64,000 nt of DNA, taken from positions 44,422-108,421 of the forward strand of contig RQOL01000746.1 in assembly GCA_013076295.1 (NCBI GenBank), given 5' to 3'. Position numbers and translations under genes: made by a program. Positions 1-10,825 of this stretch are shown here, in pieces. Below the pieces are notes generated by a model that was not told the origin of the DNA, did not search any database, and was given only the letters and a program-made list of their open reading frames with translations. How positions within the stretch are numbered: the stretch's first letter is position 1; every line of letters begins with the position of its first letter. The stretch is from Sanderia malayensis. Taxonomy: Eukaryota; Cnidaria; Scyphozoa; Semaeostomeae; Pelagiidae.

Positions 1-880
1 GATTTTGCTCCAAAAGATATACAGACATTAATAGCAGCAAAAAATTCTTCCTCTTACATTATTATATTTTCGTAAACAGATAAACAGAAACTTCCAGATG
101 ACCTTTGTTATTAGTCAAGAAAAAGTTTGAATAAACCGCGCGTTGTTGTGAAATTGAGATGATGCTAATCTCCGATGACAGGGATCAACGAGAAAACAAT
201 GCTGCCTTAAAATAAGGGAACCTCGAGAGCACCCCTTATTTTATTGGCCGGTCTTTTTCATCCTTACGTGTGAAACGAATAAGGCAGACCTTGCAAGGGA
301 GACCATATACACGGGCAACCGGAGTGCTAATTACCTTAATCCCTAAAAGAATGTCCTTATTTTGCTCGTGTATATGGGCCCTAAGCCCCCCTCAAGAATA
401 AGCTCCCACCCTAAAATATTTTTGCCAAGTAAGCCTCTGGGGCTTAATCAAGGACTTGAGGACTTGTGGTATTTCAAGTTAAAATAAAATAAAGAGATCT
501 TGTCTCAACTTGTTTTCCGATCTTTAAATGCCTCAAGGGAAACCATTGGCAAGAACCATTGTGCAATTTTATCAGAGCCATTTTGCAATACAAGGGATGT
601 AGAGCTTGCTTATTTGCCAAAATGCAATCCAATCATTATAGAACTTTCCATGTTTAGCAAAGTTTGCCTTGATTCTTGTTACAATAATCAGAGCTGGACT
701 GGAGTGGCTGGCTATGTTTGAAAGTTAAACTTGAGAAGCTGAAGGAATTATGCCTTTCAAACAAAATTTGTTGTATTAATATTATTTTAAATTAGTTGCA
801 TTCATGCTAAGGAGTGTTTGGTGTCGCAAGAATTTATCCAAGATTAAATTCTATATTAAAGTTTTTTTTAAATGGGTTGC
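1..880. other. Intergenic, no gene seen; fragment of the CTCGAATAAGCCCC MITE family near 375-455
   Basis: Only short frames without domain signal are present. Positions 375-455 carry CCCCCCTCAAGAATAAGCTC and related words of the MITE seen complete at 8662-9141. Confidence 0.4.
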
Positions 881-902
881 ATTTTTTAATTCCCCAGAGA
901 CC

Positions 903-3900
903 ATGGAAGAGACTGGAGAAGACAAGAAGATGGAAGAGGAATCTTGTACTGATGTTCAAGAAGGTAAATTTTAGTTCTGCTTTTTTAAATGTTGTGGGAG
1001 CATGTTTCACAATTGGCGTTATAATTAAATAAATAAATCACATAATTAGAATACATAGTTTATTTTTTTGGATATTTCCAGCAACAATTGTTTTTCTTTG
1101 GTTTGAATGGTCCACCATGTGTAAAAATAATTGATTGTGTCATTGACAAGCTCTATTATTTATTTCATCAGAGTTGACGCGTGGCATTGAAGGAATGGAC
1201 ATAGGTAAAGACGTTGTTCCAGGTTGGTTGTATTTCAGATATTGATCTATGTTTCGTTATTCGATCTATATATCTATGTTCATAGATATACGTATAATTT
1301 CTTAAATGTACTGGCAGTATTTTTGTGATTAAGTGTCTTTTAAATTCATTTATTTATTTATATTTTAATTTATTTATTCCTGCGTTTTTAGAGGGGTTTT
1401 TTATTTCAGTGGGGTTTTATTTATTTTCAAGTATTTTTTGCTGACGTTGTTTAATCAAGGAGTCATTGTAGTTTTATTACTAGTTATTTTGTTCTGTTAC
1501 ATGCTCTATTATGGCAACTAAGTTCTGCTGTGTTGTGTCAACAATATGGCTTTAATAGGTTAAGGAAGTCATGAAAATTCTCCCTTTTGAGTGCATTTTA
1601 TTACCAGGATTTTGTAAATTCCTGTTTAAAAACATCCCACTCAAGTTTTGTCCAATCTGAAAGCTAAATATTATTATTAAGTCTCTTGCAAATGGCACAC
1701 TGTTACGATGTAACAATTTATTGATGGTGTACTGAGTTTGCAAAGAAAATCATTCACTATCAATGAATGGCAGATAAACTATTTATTCATTTATATGTTC
1801 ATTGTCAGATGTTTCATAAAGGCAAAGAATAAAATCAATTTGTTATTTATTTCTCAGGTGCTACACACATCGAGTATCATGCACCAGTCATATACATAGC
1901 TTCTGGTGAAGCACCCATAACAATTGGCAATATTGAACAAGGTTAGTGTTTTGGCTAGGGCAAATAATACTCAGTGCCAATTAGACATGGTAATTGGTTT
2001 GGGCTAGCTTGCTTAAACAGCAAAAGGGAAACCAATGTCATAATGCGAGAATCACTACACTGGTTTATTTTTGTAGAATTAGCAAGCAACATGATGTACA
2101 CTGGGGTTCCAAAAATATTGCAATTAAGGCAAGAGTTAATTATTAAATACTCAATATAGCTATTTGTTTAACAGGTACAACCCACACATTTGATAGAGTC
2201 GGAACTGTACTGGAAAATGCTCCTGGTAACAGTGAAGTGACGACTGGTTCTGCAACTTTTGCCTCTTCAAGCTCACAAGGTACTTTTCATAGTTGTGCTT
2301 GTCATTGTTGTGCAAACTTTTTAAGATGATTCTACTCAGATAATTTTTTTGTGTTTAAAGACTAGAGTGAGATGGGGACCCATGTAATATGACGACCCAT
2401 TAGCAGCCCCAGTAGTCGAAATTTCGGAGACAGAACAACAGGGATGGATAACCGTGTGGGGCATACACTTTCCTCTTTGCCCCTAAAACCCCACTTTATT
2501 TCTCTGCCCCGTTTAGCAAGGAGTGATGTTGTCTCTAAACCATCAATAATGCTAAATTTTTTGGCCAAATGTCGCCCATAACTTTTGAGTTTGACTCAAT
2601 CCATGCTTGGTTCTAAACGTCTCCTTGCGTTTTGTTTACACTGGATGTGTAATGGAGTGGTGTTTTCATTTAAAAAAAAAAGCAACTGAAAACTTGTGAA
2701 AAAGCAACTGAAAATAATGAACCAAGAAACAATTCAAATGAAGGTGAGTCTACAGAATTCCGCCACCCCCAAAATCTGCTCTAACGCCATTTAGGGTCGT
2801 GTTTTGTCGTGAGATGTTTCTTTATGAATACACCCCAGAGCTGGGGACGGTAGTCAAAAGTTCGGTAGGCGATGTTTCACTTGCTATGGTGCTGTACGCT
2901 AAAGTTAGACACAGTAAGAAGACGAGCTTTTTGTCGTAAGGTGGGGGTACGGCTGGCCCAAGGCCGCGACTGTACCTCTTGTTTTCTCTTTAACTCTCTG
3001 AGGTTGACTGACTGTTTTTTTCTCTTCTCTTCTCTACTTATTTACTCTATTTATGTTAACAATAATAATCAAAACAAGCGTGGTGACATGGTGCCCCATT
3101 CTTGTCCACATGGGACCCGTACCTTGGATTGGCACACGCCTTCACACTTTCAAGCGGGTGCACCAGCCAACCACGCTCATACTTAACAATACTGTAAACA
3201 TATAGGTGTCAAATACAAGCTAACAATTGTAGTTAAACGACCCACACAACAGTTTTACGCCATACAAAGATCAAAGAAAGAAAAAGATTTTAATTTATAT
3301 TTTAAAGACGCGTTTTTTGTATATCCTTCGAAAAAGAAAGCAAACTGTAATTTAGTCACCATCGTCTCTGTTTCGGTGCTTTTTGTATCTACCTCTTAAT
3401 GATAAGAATAAAAGTTCCTCTACCTCGTTGTCCGACTGAACTTCGATGGCGTCTTCTTCTATGTCATGTTCGTACTGCTCCTCCCTAGTTTCATCTCTCA
3501 TCTGCAGCTGCTGTTCATGATGAAATTTTTCTGACATTTTTTTCAACCAATTCTTTTTCAAATTTTTCCATTTTTTTAACACAACATTATTTTCGTGAGT
3601 GAAGTGCATTCAAATCGGTATTTCTATTCCTTCTTCGGTAATCGGTGAAGGCCTGGGGGTAACACTGGCAACAGTTCCAGTAACTGTTCCTCCCTCATGA
3701 ATAAATAAATATACAAATCTAGACAGCTCTCTTGGTATGTGGCCAACTGTAATATCTCCGAATCTTTTGACTCTTGTCATTGTAATTGTGCAACAATATT
3801 TATCAATTTCGATCGATAAACCATTCATCTTTTTCAAAACGGTAACATGCTGGTGCAAAGCAATGTTTTGCCAAGTTTTTCCCCTGTAAACGTGATATCA

Positions 3901-6900
3901 TCTACTACCAATTTCTGCTGTAAATGAGTTTAATCGGTTGAGTCGATTTTAAAATCAAGCACCCGTTTTCACAATGTTTTTGGATGTGTCAAAAATGTTC
4001 CTCTGAATTTTTCGATCTTGTAAAATTATTTTGTACCTCATGCTGATTAAATGTTGCGAATGAAATGCCACCTTGAAAACAAGGACTGAGGAACAGATTA
4101 CGAATGACGAAAACTCGCTTCGAAACAGAGTCATGGTTTAGTAACTCTTAAAGAACCCTAGATTTTACTAATTCAAAGTTTGTTTTCTGCTCTGTTCATT
4201 TTTTCTGCTAATTTTGGTTAAAGATGTATTACTATTTGCAAATATCGCCTAAATTATGGGGGTATTAGCAAAAAATTTAATAAAAAATTAACACCGCTTT
4301 TCGAAAAAAGTTGTAAAATTTTGGTCCTCGTATATTTTGGCGGTTTGACTTTAGTTTTGCATTGCGCCATCTGGAATGATTTATTCTGCTGTTTAGCTAT
4401 TGTTAGAAATCCTTTCATTTTTAGATTTTTCTGGATTAAGAGAGAGATATCGGAAAGAATGTGCGAAACATGAAGTCAATTGTGTAGAGCATGGTTGTAT
4501 CAAGCCACTAAATGTTAAAATTCAAGATTTCGCGGTAAATTTGAGAATCAGAGAAGAGAAGAGAAGTCCAGCTGCCGATAAGACCTTCCGCGGCGAAATG
4601 GCCAGACACATGGAGTCTTTGAAAGATCATGGGCAGAATATTGAAGTCGAGGAACTGATAAATATGCTGAAGGATGATAACAAAGGCCGGATTGTCTTTG
4701 TCGGCGGAGTAGCTGGAATTGGGAAGTCTGTTCTGGCTAAAAGAATTGCCTACGACTGGTCATCTAGTGAAGTGTACAGGCATATAAAGTGTCTGTTGTA
4801 CATAACATGCAGAAAGTTAAACAACTTCCTTCAGAAAAGTGACAAAGAAATTGGAATTGAGGAAATTGAAAATATTTTGGAGATGTTCCCGTTAGAGATG
4901 ATAAAGCTACGTTGTTTCTTATTGATGGGCTCGATGAACTTCAAAAACCTGACCTGATTCAAGCATTCACTGAGAAATTTTCCCAATCAAAGTTTTTAAT
5001 CTTTGCAAGACCGCACACTGAACACTTTGTTGATACAATCAAAGAAAGGTACCAAAAGTTGGAAATCCTTGGGCTTGATGAGAATCAAGTTCAGGAATAT
5101 ATTGAGAAATTTGACAAATTATCAACAACCGCGACTGAGAATCAACCATCAACAGAACAAAAAATCAATAAGGCAATTGAAAAGTCAAGAAATATATCGA
5201 CAATGAAAGCAATTCCGCAGTTTTTGACAACACTGTGTTGTATTGCAATGTTGTCAACAGAAAATATGTCTATTTCCCACAACACAAGTATTTACTGTTG
5301 GATGCTATTTTTGTTGATGAAACAGCACTTCAAAGACAAACAATCGGACAACCAAAATCTTGGATGGGAAATCTTTTCTCATTATTCACAGCAGTTGCTG
5401 GCGATTTGTAAACAGGCATTCAAGCTATACAGTTCAGGAAGCATTATCTTCAAAAAGACGGAGCTAGAGTGTGAGGATGAAAAGTCTATTGAAGGGTTTC
5501 TATTGGGAATAAAGAACTCATTTGGAAATATAAGTAAATATATGTTCAAACACCTAACTATTATGGAGTTCCTGGCTTCTATTCACGTCTATCTAGATGG
5601 AAAAAGAAACGAGTTACTTGAGGAGCTATTGAGGGAAGAACGCTACGAAATTATTTCGTTTGTGTGCAGTTTTTTACGATTCAGTTTGGTAAAGAAAACT
5701 TCATTTGAAGAGGATGATGAAATATCGTATCAATTAGTAGAAAAACTTGCCAATGGGAAAGAGGTTCGTGAACTTAGGTGATGTTGATCATAGTTATTAA
5801 TATATGATATATTATCTGTTATAATATAAATAAATTATTATTAAATTTGTTGTCAGGTTGCAAAAAAATGTGGTGATGGAGTGATCACATATGAAGACGC
5901 GCAGAGCGTAATCCGTGGTATTTTAAACCAGGTTTGTAACTTTAAATTCAATGTTACTGATTATATTTGTAATTGTTTATTATATAGAATATCCTTACAT
6001 ATACAAGTATAATTGATCTTTAATTATATCTTCTAACAGTTACCAAGTAAAGAAGTTCTGTTGAAAGTGAGATTTCTGGCCGACTGTTTTGTTGCAAGCG
6101 ACAAAGTCCGTGATGTGAAATTCTTGGTAGAACTGCTGAAGTCAATAAAGCCACGTTCAAATGTCACAGTGAAGCTCAACACATTTGATCAATCAAATTT
6201 GTTATCCATTCTGAAGTTGGCGACTGGAAATGAAGTGGCAAATTCTAAAATCAAGAATGCATTCAGTGGGATTCAATTTCATATAGATGATTTGAGAGAG
6301 ATGAAAATCCTTGATTACGCAGGGTGGATCGACATTGGCTGGGTTCAGTTGATTAATGTAAATCATTTTACTGAGGACCAGTCAATGTTGGTCCACCGCA
6401 ACGTGGCTTTCTGTAGGAGTGTTTGGTTTAATAACTGCAAGGTCCCTTTGTTCACCACCAATGCGAATGAATCAACAACGAAAATGAAATTGGAAGAGTT
6501 GACAATGACACAAATGAGAATTGACCATTCAGATATCAGCTCAGTCGCCAATCTATTTGGATTGGCGGAATGGGTTGTGTTGGAAGATGTTCGGGTTGGT
6601 GGGAAAGAGTTTGAAAATATCATGAAGAAAGTGTTTGAAATGGAGCAATGGAGGTTGAAGAGGATGAGCTTACACTATTGTCCACTTGTGAATCGTGATT
6701 TGAAGCAAAAGGTAAGAACATTATTACTTGCATTGTCACTGTCTATATTTCATATATATGGATTAACATTACCAGGTTTTTAATTATTTTATCAAGTTAT
6801 TACTTTAAACTTCAATTACATAATAATTATAATGTTGAAGAAATAAAGTTTTAGATATGATGAGTAATTGGCGCCGAAAATTTCATTCAACAACTGAGAA

Positions 6901-9900
6901 ATTTGAAGTCTTGTTTGGGTTGAACATTAAAGTTCCATGTTTTGACTTGCAATTTCATGTATTACAAACAATATAATAGCAATCATAAAATGAGCATATA
7001 TGAAAAAATAGATCAAGAATTATTTTGAATTTACCAACCATTTCATATATTAAATGTTAATGCTGGTTTCATGCGTTTTGAATTAAACTTTGAAATGGCG
7101 CCCGTTTTGTACAAATTTCAAAATCAAAACTTTGTTAGTTCTAATTCTCATTTCACGTTTCCTTGATATCATTTGAAACCAAATAATTTTTCTTTGGAAT
7201 TCTGTGCTATTTTAATACTTCATAAACCCGTACATTAATCCCCAAAATTATGTCATCAATTTAGTAATGAAGGAAGGATTTAAAGTTTTGGAAGTTTTAA
7301 GTTCTTGACGGTTTGCGGCTTTAAATCTGATGAATGCATTTATCTAACTTTAAAATTTTTGTTGATAAAGAGCATGCTGCACAAAAATATACTGTTGTGT
7401 TTAACTGTCATTTGTCCATCATATTCGTAATTTTATAAAATAAAACTTGAACATTTAATCTTTAGTAAATTAAGACCTCCTTTCTTTGAATTAATTTGCG
7501 ATGCTGTTTCATAAGTTGTAGTTGTAATTTTTTGTTCAGAACTTGGCCAAAATTCTTAGACTTATTTTTATACTATTTGATTAAGGTTATTAATTTCTAT
7601 GTTCGTTTTAAATCAGCGAGGTGTTGTGCATTGGTAAACTGTTGTGACATAATATATCAGCCAAAACTATTAACTGCTTGTTTTTCAATTCCAGATGAAA
7701 CAGAATGGAGTAATAATCAGTGAACGTTGTAAGTGAACTAAAATGTTTCAACTATTTTATACAACGTTGCGCGGTTCATCTTTTGACATATATTTATATT
7801 TTCATTTATCATGCTAATCATGTACTTTTTTGAATGTTGAAATAAATACTAAGTTATAATTTATTTTTACTTGACAACTTCAAATGCAACTGGATTTCCA
7901 TGTCCAGTGGCTTATGTTATGTTATTATTTTATTAATTCCCAATCGACCATTTGATTTCTTTTCGTAGATCCGAGATCAATCCTACTTTTGTGTCAACCA
8001 GACAGTCGTAACTTTGTTCTTCACTTGAAAGAAAACCTGGATGATACAAAGCATTATATTGCGATGGATGAAAACATTAAAAAGTTTAAAAGACGATATT
8101 ATAAACTCCCTTCCGTACTTGTTGTCTTTATTCAACATCAAATTCCAGAAGATGTTGAGAGAGATATTCTTTTTGCCCAGGTAAATTGTTTTGCTAACAC
8201 GAGTCGGAATTTATGTTTCATATTCAGTGGATATTTGTATCATCTATTTACTCTGTCTTTCTTTCGTTGGTTGTCTTTATCAAATTAATTTGTCTTTAAT
8301 TATAGAATGAAAGGATTAAAATTCTACTTGTTAAGTTGGAAGCAGATTTTCATCCAAGTGAAGCGATGAGTTTTGTGTTTGATTCAAACCCGTGTTTGGA
8401 CTTAGCAGATGAACGAAATAATGCCGAAATGCCCAGTGAATTAAATCAGATGATATCATCTATAATAGGTAAGTTAATTATCATCAATAAAGATTGGAAA
8501 GTTTTTCATCATTACTCCGCGAATGAAATTGAACTTTGACAATAATATTTCGATAACAATGAAAAAGTGCTGTCTTTTTAAGATTACAAAATATATTACA
8601 AAATTTATAGCAGGTAGAATAGGTAAAATAATTTGTTTTCATAAACGAAAAGATAGCATTACCGTAGATCCTCGAATAAGCCCCGGGGGCTTATTTGCAA
8701 AAATGAATTTTCGGGTGGGGGCTTATTCGAGGTGGGCGCTTATTCGAGGGGGGCGCTTATTCAAGGGTGGGGGCTTATTTTCAAAGTTTTGCTTTTTCCT
8801 CAAAGGTTGACAGAAAAAAGACGACATAATTTTCTCAATCAGCTAAACTTTTTTCACAAAGTGCTGTGTGAAGATCTAACAAAACGTATAATTTGTTCAT
8901 CATCATGAAAATCGGGTTTCTTTTTGCTTTTTTGTCTCGAGTCAAAGGAAGTGATACTGTATAGCTATTGTCCTGTGGGGCTTTCTCGAAATAAGATATT
9001 ATTCTGCGCTTATGCTTCCCTCGAATAAGACCCCATGGGCTTATTCGAGGGGGGGCTTATTTGCAAAAATGATTTTTTAGGTGGGGGCTTAATCGAGGGG
9101 GGGGGCTTATTCGAACGTGGGGCTTATTCGAGGATTTACGGACTGTGTCGAGTGTTATGTTTTGATTATGATTAACACATTGATTGTACTAATGTTGCAT
9201 TTCTTGTATCATTTGATTATTATTGATTTTTTATTTCCAGATCAAAAGTTCATCGTAATTTCGAATGCGCCGGGCAACCAGGTTGAGGCAAATGAAATTA
9301 AACAAAAATTCGCAGACGAAATTGGTTGTCCCGTGTTTGTTAATATTGAGTTAAAGAAGTATGAACCTCGAGTTGTTGTCGAGTTGTTGACTGTTGGATA
9401 CGAAGAATCTACACAATGTAAGGGGATATTTTATGCCAGGGTAAGGTTGCCAGTTTCTTATTACTGTATGATTGTTTATAAAGTTCATTCCTGTCTATTG
9501 CTCTGATATTTTTAATCAGTCTGTTTGCTTTAGCATGTTGATATACTTTACTATGTTGTTTTCCTTTCTTGTATTTTTAGTCTTTTTGGAAGCCAAAGAT
9601 TATAGCAGTGAAGCTGGATAATGACTTCCACCCCTGCGACGAATTGAATATGATAGTAAGAGAGAAAACGTGTATATGCTGGACTGACGAAACAAATTTC
9701 AACACGAACTTTGCAAAGGTGAAGGAGGAGATCAACGCTTATTTTGGTAAGTCTTTTGTTCTGTTATAGTTAATCTTATATTAAACGTTATACATCTCAA
9801 TAATTCGCTGTTATAGTAACAATGCAAATAAGCAATGTTATTAATGCAAGTATGGTACAAAAAGGAATAACAAATATTCTCGTTTGACTTTGTTTGTGAC

Positions 9901-10508
9901 TGGAGTAGGATAGATTTTAACAGTGACTTGCGACAAACAATTCTTCCTAATTTTACTCTGGATTTTATGACACTTTCTACTATTTATAAGGTATATATAT
10001 AATCATATAAAAGGTCATGGCGGCTATAAGCAAATAAATTTCTAGATATTTCGAGAAGAAAGATTAAGTCATGCTTGTGAAGTTAAAAATAAAGTTATGC
10101 AATTGATTATGCAGTGAACCATAATTTGATTTTACGTATTTATACAAAATAGACACGCTACATTATCAGTCGTATAAATATTGGCAAGGGAATTTTCTAA
10201 TTGACTTTTTTGAGTCTATAGAGATGAGATATATAAGATATTCTTATATCCTCTCTGCTACGGTTAAAGTGCCCTGCGGTTTTTTTTTATTATTTTCCAA
10301 TTCAATAAAACTCGATATGGTGATTTCAGATTTTAAAATATTCATTTCCAGAAACTATTGTAAAAGCTTACATCACTTCAACAAATTCTTGACAATCTTG
10401 ACATCATTTTTCTTTGTATCAATTTTGTTATTGTTATATTGAAATCAGAAAGAAGCCAATTTTGACATCTCAATGTTTTCTTTTTTAGCAAAACCGCGGC
10501 CGATTTAG
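903..10508 (+). CDS. NLR1: NACHT receptor gene with tandem C-terminal TIR-like modules (about 14 exons)
   Basis: Splice-site reading gives exons 903-963, 1172-1204, 1858-1941, 2175-2279, about 2703-2742, 4425-5763, 5857-5931, 6040-6711, 7695-7728, 7969-8180, 8306-8468, 9241-9440, 9581-9746 and 10489-10508. Phases match at each junction: phase 1 between N-terminal exons, phase 0 around the LRR-like exon, phase 1 or 0 in the C-terminal modules. The product would be a cytosolic NOD-like receptor: short N-terminal linker exons, NACHT NTPase, a leucine-rich helical region, then two TIR-like modules. A frame break near 4885-4905 separates Walker A from Walker B, so this allele is either a pseudogene or carries a sequence error. 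The start ATG at 903 follows an AG acceptor, so a 5' untranslated exon is likely. Exon 5 is the least certain. NLR2 and NLR3 share the same central exons. Confidence 0.65.
1858..2279 (+). CDS. NLR1 N-terminal short phase-1 exons with a beta-rich IEYHAPVIYI...ITIGNIEQG motif
   Basis: Two symmetric phase-1 exons, 1858-1941 (28 codons) and 2175-2279 (35 codons), follow the small exons at 903-963 and 1172-1204. The first encodes a hydrophobic strand (PVIYI), a short gap, then ITIGNIEQG. NLR2 has a counterpart at 46365-46457 with PVLYI and RVGDIQQG, so the motif is conserved between paralogues. Each exon ends in a CAA-G|GT donor, which allows shuffling without changing frame. The I-x-I-G-N core resembles the tetrad of RHIM-type amyloid signalling motifs, but the usual glutamine is replaced by threonine or arginine. 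The resemblance is an inference and the role is unknown. Confidence 0.5.
3352..3858 (-). pseudogene. HIRAN-like ORF with an in-frame stop, inside an NLR1 intron
   Basis: On the minus strand one frame runs from 3858 to 3352, interrupted by a single TGA at 3610-3612. The first half contains VKRFGDITVGHIPRELSRF, followed by a valine/glycine-rich strand and a SPITEEGIEIP turn. This resembles the HIRAN fold that binds DNA ends in helicase-like proteins and is also common in orphan or transposon-linked animal ORFs. The second half is lysine/glutamate-rich and acidic at its end (HDIEEDAIEVQSDNEVEE). No partner domain or terminal repeats are visible, so it is probably a gene or transposon fragment. 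Confidence 0.45.
4425..5763 (+). CDS. NLR1 NACHT exon (frameshifted)
   Basis: The exon opens at an AG acceptor (4423-4424), in the same phase as NLR2 and NLR3. Its N-terminal helical block (LRERYRKECAKHEVNC) is shared by all three genes. Walker A reads GGVAGIGKSVLAKR near 4708-4743. Walker B reads LFLIDGLDEL near 4912-4940, followed by a sensor-like FLIFARPH and a winged-helix-type segment (MFKHLTIMEFLASIH near 5540-5585). The first part is in one frame up to 4957 and the second is in another from about 4900. Alignment with NLR3 places the lost or gained bases between the helix after Walker A and the residues before Walker B. Neighbouring exons keep good splice sites, so the break could be recent or an assembly error. 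Confidence 0.8.
6040..6711 (+). CDS. NLR1 LRR-like exon
   Basis: This 224-codon phase-0 exon lies between AG at 6038-6039 and GTAAGA at 6712. A 25-codon exon (5857-5931) joins it to the NACHT exon. The sequence is leucine- and isoleucine-rich with spaced strands such as LEELTMTQMRI and WVVLEDVRV, and it ends RLKRMSLHYCPLVN, consistent with a degenerate leucine-rich-repeat sensor region. NLR2 has the same region fused without introns, ending in the similar RLKTIRLTRCPPVN. The repeat register is weak, so a helical NLR-associated domain is an alternative. Confidence 0.6.
7267..7308 (+). pseudogene. Relic of an NLR-type exon inside an NLR1 intron
   Basis: The stretch reads MKEGFKVLEVLSS then a TGA. 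It aligns with NLR2 exon 50512-50569, which begins MKEEGFKIMEVLN. The upstream AG is separated from the ATG by two bases (TA), which breaks the phase-0 junction used in NLR2. It looks like a decayed alternative exon, replaced in NLR1 by the exon at 7695-7728. Confidence 0.5.
7969..8468 (+). CDS. NLR1 TIR-like module 1 (two exons, 7969-8180 and 8306-8468)
   Basis: The exons encode alternating hydrophobic strands and charged helices: SILLLCQPDSRNFVLHL, then VLVVFIQHQIPEDVERDILFAQ (quoted in part), then IKILLVKLEADFHPSEA and a C-terminal LNQMISSIIG. The strand-helix order and the segment rKIllVkle-(D)-fhP resemble the later strands of TIR domains. The split is phase 1, then 0, then 1, the same as in module 2, so the pair arose by tandem exon duplication. 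No clear catalytic glutamate could be assigned, so a non-enzymatic signalling or binding role is as likely as NADase activity. The module attaches through the 34-nt exon 7695-7728. Confidence 0.45.
8662..9141. mobile_element. MITE of the CTCGAATAAGCCCC family in an NLR1 intron
   Basis: Terminal inverted repeats are CCGTAGATCCTCGAATAAGC at the left and CCGTAAATCCTCGAATAAGC (read inward) at the right, 480 bp apart. The ends also carry several direct copies of a GGGGGCTTATTCGAGG unit. There is no transposase. Degraded relatives occur near 375-455 and 40780-40860. No clear target duplication was found. Confidence 0.7.
9241..9746 (+). CDS. NLR1 TIR-like module 2 (two exons, 9241-9440 and 9581-9746)
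   Basis: This second copy of the module has the same intron position and phases. It starts FIVISNAPGNQVEANEIKQK, reaches GIFYAR at the exon end, and continues SFWKPKIIAVKLDNDFHP. SFW followed by a hydrophobic strand is reminiscent of TIR box 3. It ends INAYFG, matching ISSIIG in module 1. Lys-Leu/Val-x-x-Asp-Phe-His-Pro is the best-conserved block between the copies. A final exon at 10489-10508 adds a few residues (KPRPI) and a TAG stop. The 773-bp intron before this module contains a MITE. Confidence 0.45.
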
Positions 10509-10793
10509 GATTTTTGAATGACAGAAATGAAGTCAAAGATATGAAGGAATTTTGTAAATACGTATGATATCAACAGTATATCGAACAAGTTTTTATTCTT
10601 ATCATTAAGTAAATACTCTTTGAAATTTATTATTCATTATTCACCATCGTTGTACAATAAACATAATTTTTTGCTTTGCTTCTGCGCTGCGGTTTGCTGA
10701 CCTTGCGTAGGAGCATGAATTGGCTGTTGCTGCTTTGGACAGCCTCCTTTCAGTGTCGTTGCATCGTGTAACACGTTGCATAAATCCTTATTA

Positions 10794-10825
10794 GGAATTT
10801 CCATAGGCGTTCCTATGGAAATTCC
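10794..10825. repeat. Perfect short hairpin, 14-bp stem and 4-nt loop
   Basis: GGAATTTCCATAGG is followed by CGTT and its exact reverse complement, then by a further partial copy (CCTATGGAAATTTCC). It lies about 290 bp past the NLR1 stop codon. Confidence 0.8.

Noticed and set aside
2870..3190. A 104-codon plus-strand frame beginning MFHLLWCCTL
   Set aside because: Composition and lack of any motif fit non-coding repeat sequence; no splice support.
4400..4424. ATG at 4400 as the start of the NLR1 NACHT protein
   Set aside because: It lies before an AG acceptor that matches the exon start in NLR2 and NLR3; the segment is intron and upstream exons supply the N-terminus.
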